The translations under genes and the position numbers were made by a program. From assembly GCA_964427285.1 (NCBI GenBank), contig CAYRTS010000045.1:1-24166 (forward strand): a stretch of 24,166 nt of DNA, given 5' to 3'. Below the pieces are notes generated by a model. The model worked only from the letters and a program-made list of their open reading frames with translations. It was not told the origin of the DNA and searched no databases. The DNA is from SPCO01 sp964427285 (GTDB taxonomy: Bacteria; Chloroflexota; Limnocylindria; Limnocylindrales; CSP1-4). Below, in pieces: positions 17,516 through 24,166 of this stretch. Each line of letters begins with the position of its first letter. Positions within the stretch are counted from its first letter, which is position 1.

Positions 17516-17953
17516 ATGACCGAACGAATCACGATCGACCAGTTGCTCGCCTCGGCCCGGGCCGGCCTCGACCGTCTCAGCCCAACGGAGGCGCATGAGG
17601 CCCAACGTTCAGGTGCGACCCTGGTTGATACCCGCTGCGCCGAGCAACGTCACATGGACGGCGCCGTCCCCGGGGCCGTCAGCATTCCGCTGTCGGTGCT
17701 GTACTGGCGCCTGGATCCCTCGTCGGCCTCGCGTGATCCGTCGCTGGCCGATCTGTCCAGAAGGATCGTCCTGCTCTGTGCCCATGGCTATTCGTCGAGC
17801 CTGGCAGCAGCGACCCTGCGCGCATTCGGATACGAGCAAGCGACCGATGTCGACGGCGGCTTCGAGGCCTGGGCTGCGGCCGGCTTGCCGGTCACCGGGC
17901 CGGACGCGTCTCCGCCATTCGAATCGCCACGGTCAGGCCCGAGCCAGCGGTAA
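17516..17953 (+). CDS. single-domain rhodanese-like protein
   Basis: This 145-residue protein has one rhodanese domain: ATLVDTRCAEQRHMDGAVPG for the CH2A-type half, and the active-site loop C88-A-H-G-Y-S93 before SSLAAATLRAFGY and DVDGGFEAWAAAGLPV. The loop cysteine would carry a persulfide in thiosulfate or polysulfide sulfur transfer. The ATG at 17516 is supported by GGAGG at 17506-17510; upstream ATGs at 17504 and 17492 have no such site. The last 62 bases (17892-17953) overlap the end of the convergent MFS gene. The C-terminal 20 residues are polar and probably disordered. Confidence 0.87.
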   Translation: MTERITIDQLLASARAGLDRLSPTEAHEAQRSGATLVDTRCAEQRHMDGAVPGAVSIPLSVLYWRLDPSSASRDPSLADLSRRIVLLCAHGYSSSLAAATLRAFGYEQATDVDGGFEAWAAAGLPVTGPDASPPFESPRSGPSQR

Positions 17954-19148
17954 GCGCGGCGACGACGAGGATGGCCGCGTCGGCTCCGAACGCCGTGGCT
18001 ACGATCCCGATCAGGATGGCGCCGATCGCGATCCCGAGGTCGCGCCAGAACCGATAGATGCCAATCACCGCTCCCCGCTGGCGGGGTTCGGCGATGTCGG
18101 CGACCACCGCGATCAGGGTCGGGTAGACCATCGCCGTGCCCAGCCCGAGTGCGACGGCGGCCGCGAGCCACGGCAGGAACCCTGTCCAGATGACAATGGC
18201 TGCGATGGCGGCGGCCTGCGTCAGCATCCCCGCCACGATCAAGCGGCGTCGCCCGATCCGATCCGACAGCGCCCCCGTCGCGATCTGGGTCAGCCCCCAG
18301 GTCGCCGGGTAGATCGCCGCGAGCACCGCGATCTGCCCGATCGGCAGGCCCGCGGCCGCCTGGACGATCGGGAGGAGACCCCAGGCCAGCGCGTCGTTCA
18401 GGTTGTTGACCAGGCCAGCCTGCGACGCCGCCGAAAGAGACGGCTCGGCCACCGTCGTCCGCCAGGCCAATCGGCGCCAGGTACCGGACACAGCAGGCTC
18501 CGCCGACGCGGGCGGTGAGGCGGCGGACTGCTCGGCGGCCACGTGGTGCCGCGTCTCCCGCACGAACAGCACACTGCCGCCCAGACCCAGACCGGCGATG
18601 ACGATCCCGATCAGGAACGGCGCGGGCCGGAGCCCGGCTGATTCGGCGACCAGGCCGGTGACGAAGGCGGCCGTGGCGACCGCGACATACCCAGATGCCT
18701 CGTTCAGGCCCAGCGCCAGGCCCCGACGACGTGGGCCCACCAGATCGATCTTCATCAGCACCGTGGTCGACCACGTCAGACCCTGGTTGACCCCCAGGAG
18801 GAGGTTGGCGGCCACGACCCAGCTCCAGTCGGGCGCAAGGATCAGCAGGATCGGGACCGGCAACCCAACGACCCAGCCCGCGACCAGCACCGGCTTGCGA
18901 CCGAACTGATCCGCGAGCGCGCCGGCGACGAGGTTTGTCACGGCCTTGGCTACGCCAAACGCGATGAGGAAGGTCAGCGCGGTCGACGCCGTCGTGAGCC
19001 CAAAGACCTCGGACGCCAGGAGCGGGAGCACGACGCGCTCCTGGCCAACCAGACCGCCGACGAGCGCATTGACGCCGACGAGCAACACGAACTGTCCGGC
19101 GTTCGCCCGCAGGCCGAGGCTGATCCCGGGTCGCGGCGTGACAGACAC
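17892..19148 (-). CDS. major facilitator superfamily transporter
   Basis: This 418-residue hydrophobic protein has about twelve predicted membrane segments. The MFS motif A appears in both halves: GALADQFGRKPVLVAG after the second segment and GALSDRIGRRRLIVAG after the eighth. A charged central loop (about residues 198-235) separates the halves. The sequence pattern suggests a drug/metabolite:H+ antiporter-type carrier, but the substrate cannot be told. The start is GTG at 19148, 6 nt after a TAGCCT hexamer (19155-19160, minus strand). It diverges from the molybdate regulator and overlaps the rhodanese gene at its 3' end. Confidence 0.9.
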   Translation of the reverse strand: MSVTPRPGISLGLRANAGQFVLLVGVNALVGGLVGQERVVLPLLASEVFGLTTASTALTFLIAFGVAKAVTNLVAGALADQFGRKPVLVAGWVVGLPVPILLILAPDWSWVVAANLLLGVNQGLTWSTTVLMKIDLVGPRRRGLALGLNEASGYVAVATAAFVTGLVAESAGLRPAPFLIGIVIAGLGLGGSVLFVRETRHHVAAEQSAASPPASAEPAVSGTWRRLAWRTTVAEPSLSAASQAGLVNNLNDALAWGLLPIVQAAAGLPIGQIAVLAAIYPATWGLTQIATGALSDRIGRRRLIVAGMLTQAAAIAAIVIWTGFLPWLAAAVALGLGTAMVYPTLIAVVADIAEPRQRGAVIGIYRFWRDLGIAIGAILIGIVATAFGADAAILVVAALTAGSGLTVAIRMAETRPAR

Positions 19149-19154
19149 GGCCGG

Positions 19155-19160
19155 AGGCTA
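19155..19160 (-). promoter_or_regulatory. -10 hexamer for leaderless MFS gene
   Basis: TAGCCT on the minus strand ends 6 nt before the GTG start at 19148. No ribosome-binding site lies in between. Confidence 0.5.
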
Positions 19161-19252
19161 CCATTCCGAGGCACCCTGAGCGCTGGTGTCATAGAGTAGT
19201 ATGGTCTTCGAATACATTGGTATCATCGCCACTCCGACTGAGGTACATCAGG

Positions 19253-19690
19253 ATGCAGGACTCCGAAGCAGCCGCTGGCATCCGGCTCCGGGTGGGGCTG
19301 GCGGCGGAGATGCTCGGCGTGACGGTCGAGACCGTGCGTCGATGGGAGGGCGAGGGACGCCTCCGACTCGAGCGCTCCAGCGGAGGCCAGCGGCTCGTGC
19401 CGATGGGCGAGGTGACTCGCCTGCTCGCTGAACGGCGACGTGCCGGCTCCGAACGCCCGATCGTGGCGGGCTCGGCACGGAACCGGTTCCCCGGGGTGGT
19501 CACCCGGATCGAGCGTGATGGGGTTGCGGCCGTCGTCGAAATCGTCGCCGGCCCGCACCGCGTGGTGAGTCTCATGACCGCGGAGGCGGTGATCGAGATG
19601 GGCCTTCAAGTTGGAGATGAGGCGATTGGTGTCGTCAAGGCGACCAATGTGATCGTCGAGGTCCCGTCATCGCGAGAATCGAAGCGTTGA
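19253..19690 (+). CDS. HTH-TOBE molybdate-responsive regulator
   Basis: This 145-residue protein joins a MerR/excisionase-type helix-turn-helix (about residues 10-62: LAAEMLGVTVETVRRWEGEG, then GGQRLVPMGEVTRLLAERR) to a TOBE/Mop-type molybdate-binding domain (about 75-138: RNRFPGVVTRIERDGVAAVV, MGLQVGDEAIGVVKATNVIVE). It is therefore likely to sense molybdate and control the modA-modB genes that follow. ATG 19253 is preferred because GAGGT (19240-19244) lies 8 nt upstream; a TTG at 19217 is possible. Its TGA overlaps the modA TTG as TTGA. The upstream 100 bp, shared with the MFS gene, is comparatively A+T-rich and contains TATCAT (19221-19226), a possible -10 element. Confidence 0.85.
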   Translation: MQDSEAAAGIRLRVGLAAEMLGVTVETVRRWEGEGRLRLERSSGGQRLVPMGEVTRLLAERRRAGSERPIVAGSARNRFPGVVTRIERDGVAAVVEIVAGPHRVVSLMTAEAVIEMGLQVGDEAIGVVKATNVIVEVPSSRESKR

Positions 19691-20472
19691 GGCGTGGCCT
19701 CGGCCTTCTTGTGGCGGCTGTGCTGGCCGTCGCAGTCGCCGGCTGTGCCAGGCAGAATCCCGATGTTCACCTCACGGTCTATGCGGCCGCATCCCTGCGG
19801 GACGCCTTGAGCGTTGTCGGTGGCGCCTATGAACGGATATCTCCCGGCACGTCGATGGTGATTGGAACGGACTCTTCCGCCACGATCCGGACGCAGATCG
19901 AGCAAGGGGCTCCGGCGGACGTGTTCCTGTCCGCGGACCAGAGGAACCCGGACCTGCTGGTCGACGGTGGGTTCGCCGATGGCGAGGCCGTCGATTTCGC
20001 GCGCAACACCCTGGTGATCGTCGTGCCTCCCGACAATCCGGCGGGAGTCACGAGCCCGCGCGATCTGGCCCGGGCCGGCCTGAAGATCGTGGCCGCCGGC
20101 GACCAGGTCCCGATCACCGCGTATGCCCGGCAGGTCGTGACCCGGCTGGCAGCGCTGCCTGGCTACCCGGCCGACTTCACCGCCGCCTACGAGGCCAACG
20201 TGGTGTCGATGGAGGAGAACGTCGGGGCGGTCGTGGCCAAGATCGAGCTCGGCGAGGGTGATGCGGCCCTCGTGTATCGAACGGATGCGCTCAGCGCGTC
20301 GGCGGTGACCGTGATCGAGATCCCGCCCGAGGCGGCAGTTACGGCGACGTATGCCGGCATCGTCCTCAGGGCGTCGCGCGAGCGTGCCGCCGCCCATGGC
20401 TTCCTGGACTGGTTGCGAGGCCCCGACGGCGGCGCCAGCCTGGCCACGTTCGGGTTCCTGCCGCCGCCATGA
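19687..20472 (+). CDS. modA: ModA, molybdate-binding lipoprotein of ABC transporter
   Basis: This 261-residue protein begins with a lipoprotein signal, MRRGLGLLVAAVLAVAVAGC, with the lipid-anchored cysteine at residue 20. The mature domain matches ModA: LTVYAAASLRDAL, GTDSSATIRTQIEQGAPADV and FLSADQRNPDLLVDGG. The hinge and C-lobe have ARNTLVIVVP and EENVGAVVAKIELGEGDAAL, followed by VYRTDAL. It would capture molybdate or tungstate outside the membrane and deliver it to ModB. The TTG start overlaps the regulator stop (TTGA); two arginines directly after it support that start over an internal GTG at 19711. The last codons overlap modB by ATGA. Confidence 0.93.
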   Translation: MRRGLGLLVAAVLAVAVAGCARQNPDVHLTVYAAASLRDALSVVGGAYERISPGTSMVIGTDSSATIRTQIEQGAPADVFLSADQRNPDLLVDGGFADGEAVDFARNTLVIVVPPDNPAGVTSPRDLARAGLKIVAAGDQVPITAYARQVVTRLAALPGYPADFTAAYEANVVSMEENVGAVVAKIELGEGDAALVYRTDALSASAVTVIEIPPEAAVTATYAGIVLRASRERAAAHGFLDWLRGPDGGASLATFGFLPPP

Positions 20473-21320
20473 CCACGGCCATGACCGCCGCCACGACCGC
20501 CGCCAATACCCCAGCCCCCCGCGGTCGGCGCAGCCTTGGCCTGACCGCCCTGACGCTGCCGCTGGTCATCTTCCTCGCCCTGCCGGTCATGGCCCTGATC
20601 GCCCGCGCCGTGCTGGGGGGCGGGCTGGAGCATGCGCTCGGCAGCCGGGTCGTGCTCGACGCCCTGGCACTCAGCCTGGCGACGACCGCGGTCAGCCTCG
20701 GATTGACCCTGGCCCTGGGCACGCCGCTGGCCTACGTGCTGGCGCGTCGCTCGTTCCGCGGCTCGTCCATCGTGGAGGCGATCGTCGATCTGCCGATCGT
20801 CCTGCCGCCATCGGTCGCCGGGCTCGCGCTGCTCCTCGTCCTGGGCCGACGGGGCGTCCTGGGTGGCGCGCTGGATGTCGTCGGCATCTCCATTCCGTTC
20901 ACGACCGTCGCCGTCATCCTGGCCCAGACGTTCGTGGCCGCGCCGTTCTTCATCCGCTCGGCACGGGCCGGGATCGCGGCCGTTGATCGCGACATTGAAG
21001 ACGCGGCGCGGGTCGATGGCGCGTCCGAGCGCGACGTCTTTCGATGGGTCACCGCACCGCTGGCCGGCACTGCCCTGGCCGCAGGCGCCGTGATGAGCTG
21101 GTCTCGGGCGCTGGGTGAATTCGGCGCGACGATCATGTTCGCCGGCAACATCGAGGGCCGGACCCAGACCCTGCCGCTGGTCGTCTATGCCGAATTCGGT
21201 GGCGGGGACCTTGATGCCTCGATTGCCGCGGCGGCGATCCTGGTCCTGGCGGCGTTCGGAGTCCTCGTGTCAGTCCGCGTCCTTCGCTGGGGCCGCGCCC
21301 TGGACATCCGCGGGAGCTGA
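20469..21320 (+). CDS. modB: ModB, molybdate ABC transporter permease
   Basis: This 283-residue inner-membrane protein has about six hydrophobic segments. It has the ABC permease EAA loop at 177-197 (EDAARVDGASERDVFRWVTAP), which docks the ATPase. ModB-type signatures include VDLPIVLPPSVAGLALLL, FVAAPFFIRSARAG and SRALGEFGATIMFAGNIEG. The first 20 residues are Thr/Ala-rich and variable. It overlaps modA by 4 nt (ATGA, 20469-20472), so the two are co-translated. A modC gene for the ATPase normally follows. Here the next 60 bases are non-coding and a convergent gene begins, so the ATPase must be supplied from elsewhere if the transporter works. Confidence 0.93.
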   Translation: MTTAMTAATTAANTPAPRGRRSLGLTALTLPLVIFLALPVMALIARAVLGGGLEHALGSRVVLDALALSLATTAVSLGLTLALGTPLAYVLARRSFRGSSIVEAIVDLPIVLPPSVAGLALLLVLGRRGVLGGALDVVGISIPFTTVAVILAQTFVAAPFFIRSARAGIAAVDRDIEDAARVDGASERDVFRWVTAPLAGTALAAGAVMSWSRALGEFGATIMFAGNIEGRTQTLPLVVYAEFGGGDLDASIAAAAILVLAAFGVLVSVRVLRWGRALDIRGS

Positions 21321-21380
21321 AGCGGAACGACGTGATGCGGCGGACTGCGTCGCCTTGCTCGATCGAACCGCGATCCGGCT

Positions 21381-23132
21381 TCAGGCGCGCGGCGAGGATC
21401 CACCCGGCGCGGTCGCTGCGGCCGGGATGCCCGCGTCGGCGCCGTGCCGGTAGAACCCGACCGGCTCCGGGGCCAGTGGCGTATTGCCAGCGATCAGGTC
21501 CGCGGCCTTCTCGGCGAGCATCATGACGGGCGCGTAGATGTTGCCGTTGGTGACGTAGGGCATGGCTGACGCGTCCACGACACGGAGCCCGTCCAGGCCG
21601 TGGACCCGCATCGTCAATGGATCTGTGGCCGAGTCCTCCCCTACCCCCATCCGCGCGGTGCATGAGGGATGGAGCGCGGTCTCGGCATCGCGGGCGACCC
21701 AGGCCAGGATCTCCTCGTCGGACTCGACCGCGGCCCCGGGCGACGTCTCGCCGCCATTGAACGGTTCGAGGGCGGGCTGGTTCAATAGTCGCCGCGCGAC
21801 GCGGACCGCCTCGACCCACTCCCGGCGGTCCTGCTCGGTGGACAGGTAGTTGAAGCGCAGCGCCGGATGGACGCGCGGGTCGGTGGAGGTGATCGAAACG
21901 GAGCCGCGAGCGTCGGAGTACATCGGGCCCACGTGGACCTGGTAGCCGTGACCGCCCTTCGGCCCGGAGCCGTCATAGCGGACCGACAGCGGCAGGAAGT
22001 GGAACATCAGGTTCGGGTACGCCACGTCCTCGTTACTGCGAACGAACCCGCCGGCCTCGAAATGGTTAGTCGCGCCCGGCCCGCGCCGCAGGAAGAGCCA
22101 TTCGGCCCCGATAAACGGCCGCCGCCAGAGCGCCAGTGCGGGCTGCATGGAGACCGGCTGGAGGCACTTGTACTGGATGTAGACCTCGAGGTGGTCCTGG
22201 AGATGCTGCCCGACCGCCGCAACATCGGCTACGACATCGATCCCGAGGGCGCCGAGCGCCGACGCATCGCCCACGCCCGACACCTGGAGCAGCTGCGGCG
22301 AGTTGATCGATCCGCCACACAGGATCACCTCGCCGGCTTCGATCCGTTCGACGCCGCCCCCGCCACTCGCGCGTCCGCCGCCCGCGCGTCCGCCGCCACG
22401 CCAACCCGCTCGAGCGACTTCCACGCCGACCGCCCGAGTTCCGTCGAACAGGACGCGGGTGACGAACGCCCGCGTCTGAACCGTCAGGTTCGGACGACCC
22501 ATGACCGGATGCAAATAGGCCCGTGACGCCGACAACCGGCGCCCGCGATGGATGTTCCGATCGAACGGTGCAAATCCTTCCTGGCGGTAGCCGTTGACGT
22601 CGGCGGTGAGTGGATAGCCCGCCTGCTGGACCGAGTCGAAGAAGGCCTTGAACAGCGGCCCGCTCGCCGGTCCCCGCTCCAGCACGAGCGGACCGTCATG
22701 GCCGCGGTACGGATCGTCGCCCGCAGCGGCCAGGCAGTTCTCCATCCGCCTGAAATACGGCAGGCAATGCGCGTAGTCCCACGACTCCATGCCCGGGTCG
22801 GCTCCCCAGCGCTCATAGTCGAGCGGGTTGCCGCGCTGGAAGATCTGGCCGTTGATGCTCGATGAGCCGCCGAGCACCTTGCCCCGCGCGTGGTAGATCC
22901 GGCGACCGTTCATGAACGGCTCCGGTTCCGACTGATACCGCCAGTCGTAGAAGCGACTGCCGATCGGGAACGTGAGGGCCGCCGGCATGTGGATGAAGAC
23001 GTCGAAGAGGTAGTCTGGTCGCCCGGCTTCGATAACCAGGACGCGAGTCGACGGATCGGCGCTCAGGCGGTTGGCAAGGGCGCTGCCGGCAGAACCGCCA
23101 CCGACGATGATGAAGTCGTATCGCGCCGTCAT
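21381..23132 (-). CDS. GMC-family oxidoreductase, choline dehydrogenase-like
   Basis: This 583-residue flavoprotein follows the BetA pattern along its length: FAD fold DFIIVGGGSAGSALANRLS, EPEPFMNGRRIYHARGKVLGG then SSSINGQIFQRGNPLDYERW, YLHPVMGRPNLTVQT, GSINSPQLLQVSGVG, GQHLQDHLEVYIQYKC and GATNHFEAGGFVRS. The active-site histidine is in ETALHPSCTARMG, paired with asparagine in VTNGNIYAPVMM. Choline dehydrogenase is the nearest match, but GMC enzymes act on many alcohols and no betaine aldehyde dehydrogenase is nearby, so betA is not assigned. A Gly/Arg-rich insert contains a 15-bp tandem repeat. ATG 23132 is chosen because TAGCAT (23141-23146) lies 8 nt upstream; ATG 23138 would precede the predicted transcript start. 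Confidence 0.88.
   Translation of the reverse strand: MTARYDFIIVGGGSAGSALANRLSADPSTRVLVIEAGRPDYLFDVFIHMPAALTFPIGSRFYDWRYQSEPEPFMNGRRIYHARGKVLGGSSSINGQIFQRGNPLDYERWGADPGMESWDYAHCLPYFRRMENCLAAAGDDPYRGHDGPLVLERGPASGPLFKAFFDSVQQAGYPLTADVNGYRQEGFAPFDRNIHRGRRLSASRAYLHPVMGRPNLTVQTRAFVTRVLFDGTRAVGVEVARAGWRGGGRAGGGRASGGGGVERIEAGEVILCGGSINSPQLLQVSGVGDASALGALGIDVVADVAAVGQHLQDHLEVYIQYKCLQPVSMQPALALWRRPFIGAEWLFLRRGPGATNHFEAGGFVRSNEDVAYPNLMFHFLPLSVRYDGSGPKGGHGYQVHVGPMYSDARGSVSITSTDPRVHPALRFNYLSTEQDRREWVEAVRVARRLLNQPALEPFNGGETSPGAAVESDEEILAWVARDAETALHPSCTARMGVGEDSATDPLTMRVHGLDGLRVVDASAMPYVTNGNIYAPVMMLAEKAADLIAGNTPLAPEPVGFYRHGADAGIPAAATAPGGSSPRA
22368..22397 (-). repeat. perfect 15-bp tandem repeat inside the GMC gene
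   Basis: The 15-bp unit at 22368-22382 is repeated exactly at 22383-22397. It encodes GGGRA twice, in a surface-loop region between VGVEVARAGW and VERIEAGEVILCGG. Being a multiple of three, it lengthens the loop without breaking the frame. Confidence 0.85.
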
Positions 23133-23140
23133 GGGCATTG

Positions 23141-23146
23141 ATGCTA
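23141..23146 (-). promoter_or_regulatory. -10 hexamer for the GMC gene
   Basis: TAGCAT on the minus strand ends 8 nt before the ATG at 23132. This fits leaderless transcription and decides between two candidate starts six bases apart. Confidence 0.45.
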
Positions 23147-23164
23147 ACAGGAGACCCGGCCGCG

Positions 23165-23884
23165 ATGACAACCCTCGACTATTCGGCCTTCGACGCCATG
23201 ACGTTCGACTGCTACGGGACACTCATCGACTGGGAGACCGGCATCCTGGCGGCCCTGCGACAAACGCTCGCGGCGCACGGGGTGAATCCGCCCGACGACG
23301 AGTTGCTTGAGGCGTTCGGGCGGGCGGAGGCGACTGCGGAGGCCGGACCATACCGGCCCTACCGCGCGGTCCTGGCGAGCTGTCTCCGCGAGATCTGCGG
23401 GGGCTACGGCATCGATCCGGGTGACGACGCCGCCAGGGTATTCGGCGGCTCGGTTGCCGACTGGCCTGCATTCGCGGACTCGACCTCGGCTCTGCAGCGG
23501 CTCAAGACGCGCTTCCGGCTCGGCGTGATTACCAACTGCGACACCGACCTGTTCGCGGCATCGAACGCGCGACTGGGCATCGAGTTCGACTGGGTTGTGA
23601 CAGCCCAATCGGTCGGCAGTTACAAGCCGGACCCGCGCAGCTTCGAGGCAGCGTTCGCCGCCATCGCCCGGGCGGGCATCGCGCGCGAGCGAATCTTGCA
23701 TGTCGCCCAGAGCCTGTTCCACGACCACGTCCCGGCCAAACGCCTCGGCCTGTCCACCGTCTGGATCGACCGACGCCAGGGCCGGGCCGGAGCCGGCGCG
23801 ACACCACCGGCCAGCGCGACTCCCGATGCCACCTTCCCCGACATGACTTCGTTTGCGGCAGCCGCCACGGAGCAGGCTCACTGA
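23165..23884 (+). CDS. HAD-family hydrolase, type II haloacid dehalogenase-like
   Basis: This 239-residue protein is a HAD-superfamily hydrolase closest to the L-2-haloacid dehalogenase group. The nucleophile is D15 in MTFDCYGTLIDWE, motif II is GVITNCD (T123/N124), the lysine is K154 in VGSYKPDPRSF, and the last acidic region is SLFHDHVPAKRLGL (D187). The substrate cannot be read from sequence; many relatives are phosphatases with no dehalogenase activity. ATG 23165 is supported by GGAG (23151-23154), 10 nt upstream. The gene diverges from the GMC gene across 32 bp. Its last seven bases overlap the end of the broken stress-protein gene on the other strand. Confidence 0.87.
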   Translation: MTTLDYSAFDAMTFDCYGTLIDWETGILAALRQTLAAHGVNPPDDELLEAFGRAEATAEAGPYRPYRAVLASCLREICGGYGIDPGDDAARVFGGSVADWPAFADSTSALQRLKTRFRLGVITNCDTDLFAASNARLGIEFDWVVTAQSVGSYKPDPRSFEAAFAAIARAGIARERILHVAQSLFHDHVPAKRLGLSTVWIDRRQGRAGAGATPPASATPDATFPDMTSFAAAATEQAH

Positions 23885-24166
23885 GCTGCCGGGCGACGGG
23901 CCACCATCGCCTGGAGCGGCGCGGTTCGCAGGACCTGCTCGGGCACACTCCCCATCACGAGCGCGGGCGGGCCGGGCGCCCGCGTGAGGCGACGACGATG
24001 AGATCGACCGCTTCCACGATCGCCGCTTCCACGATCGACTCCGCGGGGTCACCGCTTCCACGATCGCCGCTTCCACGATCGACTCCGCGGGGTCACCTTC
24101 CCAGATCAGCGGGCGCGGGGCGATGGCGCGGGGCGGGCTCCAAGTCCAGCTCCCCGTCTCCCCACC
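23878..24166 (-). pseudogene. universal stress protein, C-terminal part, broken by duplication and frameshift
   Basis: Reading the minus strand inward from the window edge, one frame gives APRPLIWEGDPAESIVEA. A second frame gives VDLIVVASRGRP (around 23968-24007), and a third gives ALVMGSVPEQVLRTAPLQ before the stop at 23878. Joined together they form the C-terminal half of a universal stress protein, including the nucleotide-site pattern with GS-x-x-x-x-V. The first break coincides with a 44-bp tandem duplication (24008-24095), whose length is not a multiple of three. The second needs one inserted base in the G+C-rich run near 23960-23975. The duplication is clear; the single-base shift could be an assembly error. 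The 5' end is outside the window. Confidence 0.75.
24008..24095. repeat. perfect 44-bp tandem duplication containing nested 15-bp repeats
   Basis: Positions 24008-24051 and 24052-24095 are identical. Within each copy the 15-mer CCGCTTCCACGATCG occurs twice in a row, followed by ACTCCGCGGGGTCA. On the coding strand the 15-mer encodes a doubled AIVEA-like helix segment in frame, whereas the 44-bp copy shifts the frame of the stress-protein gene. Confidence 0.92.

Noticed and set aside
19200..19226. ATAC-N4-GTAT inverted repeat upstream of the HTH-TOBE regulator as an operator
   Set aside because: Only four base pairs per arm are perfect. That is too weak to call, though the region is the natural place for a molybdate operator.
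21321..21380. Terminator or small gene between modB and the GMC gene
   Set aside because: Only imperfect G+C-rich pairing without a T-run was found, and no start codon with support.
24008..24095. CRISPR-like array
   Set aside because: The repeats are adjacent copies without unique spacers, they lie inside a recognisable stress-protein gene, and no cas gene is present.

Overview
The window is high-G+C bacterial chromosome, densely packed with genes on both strands. A run of exactly 100 Ns (1672-1771) marks a scaffold join, so this is probably a draft or metagenome-assembled genome. No rRNA, tRNA, CRISPR, phage or transposase gene was recognised. Three things suggest a high-G+C Chloroflexota (Limnocylindria-like) or an actinobacterium: an F420/FMN-type PPOX protein, a DUF2277 protein, and many genes that appear to be read from leaderless transcripts. 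Lineage cannot be fixed from sequence reading alone.

Layout. 1-303: end of a metallo-beta-lactamase-fold gene. 317-1011 (-): Phd-type/PIN toxin-antitoxin pair. 1088-4024 (+): NuoE-like, NuoF-like and an Fe-S subunit, resembling the diaphorase and electron-transfer half of an NAD-dependent formate dehydrogenase, but no molybdopterin catalytic domain is present. 4102-4748 (+): ribbon-helix-helix/PIN toxin-antitoxin pair. 4773-5636 (-): fdhD. 5654-6151: PPOX protein. 6148-7380 (-): fold-III PLP decarboxylase. 7447-8266: DUF2277 gene and a broken alpha/beta-hydrolase. 8359-9714 (-): PRiA4-ORF3-domain protein. 10189-11091: AlkA-like glycosylase. 11131-14877: full-length cobalamin-dependent methionine synthase. 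14960-17953: secreted C39-like cysteine peptidase, TfoX-N protein, L-2-hydroxyglutarate oxidase and rhodanese. 17892-19148 (-): MFS transporter. 19253-21320: molybdate operon (HTH-TOBE regulator, modA, modB; no modC). 21381-23132 (-): choline dehydrogenase-like GMC oxidoreductase. 23165-23884: type II haloacid dehalogenase-like HAD. 23878-24166 (-): universal stress protein broken by a tandem duplication and a frameshift.

The main functional thread is molybdenum and formate. The NuoEF/Fe-S operon would pass electrons between NAD and a Mo-enzyme, FdhD would sulfurate that enzyme's cofactor, and the mod operon would import molybdate. Both the Mo catalytic subunit and the ModC ATPase are absent from the window.

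Two signals recur at the DNA level. First, a TANNNT hexamer sits 6-8 nt before the start codon of about half of the genes that are not internal to an operon. This is the geometry of leaderless transcription, and it moves two antitoxin starts. Second, short tandem duplications (10, 15, 20 and 44 bp) recur, one remodelling a stop/start junction and another breaking a gene.
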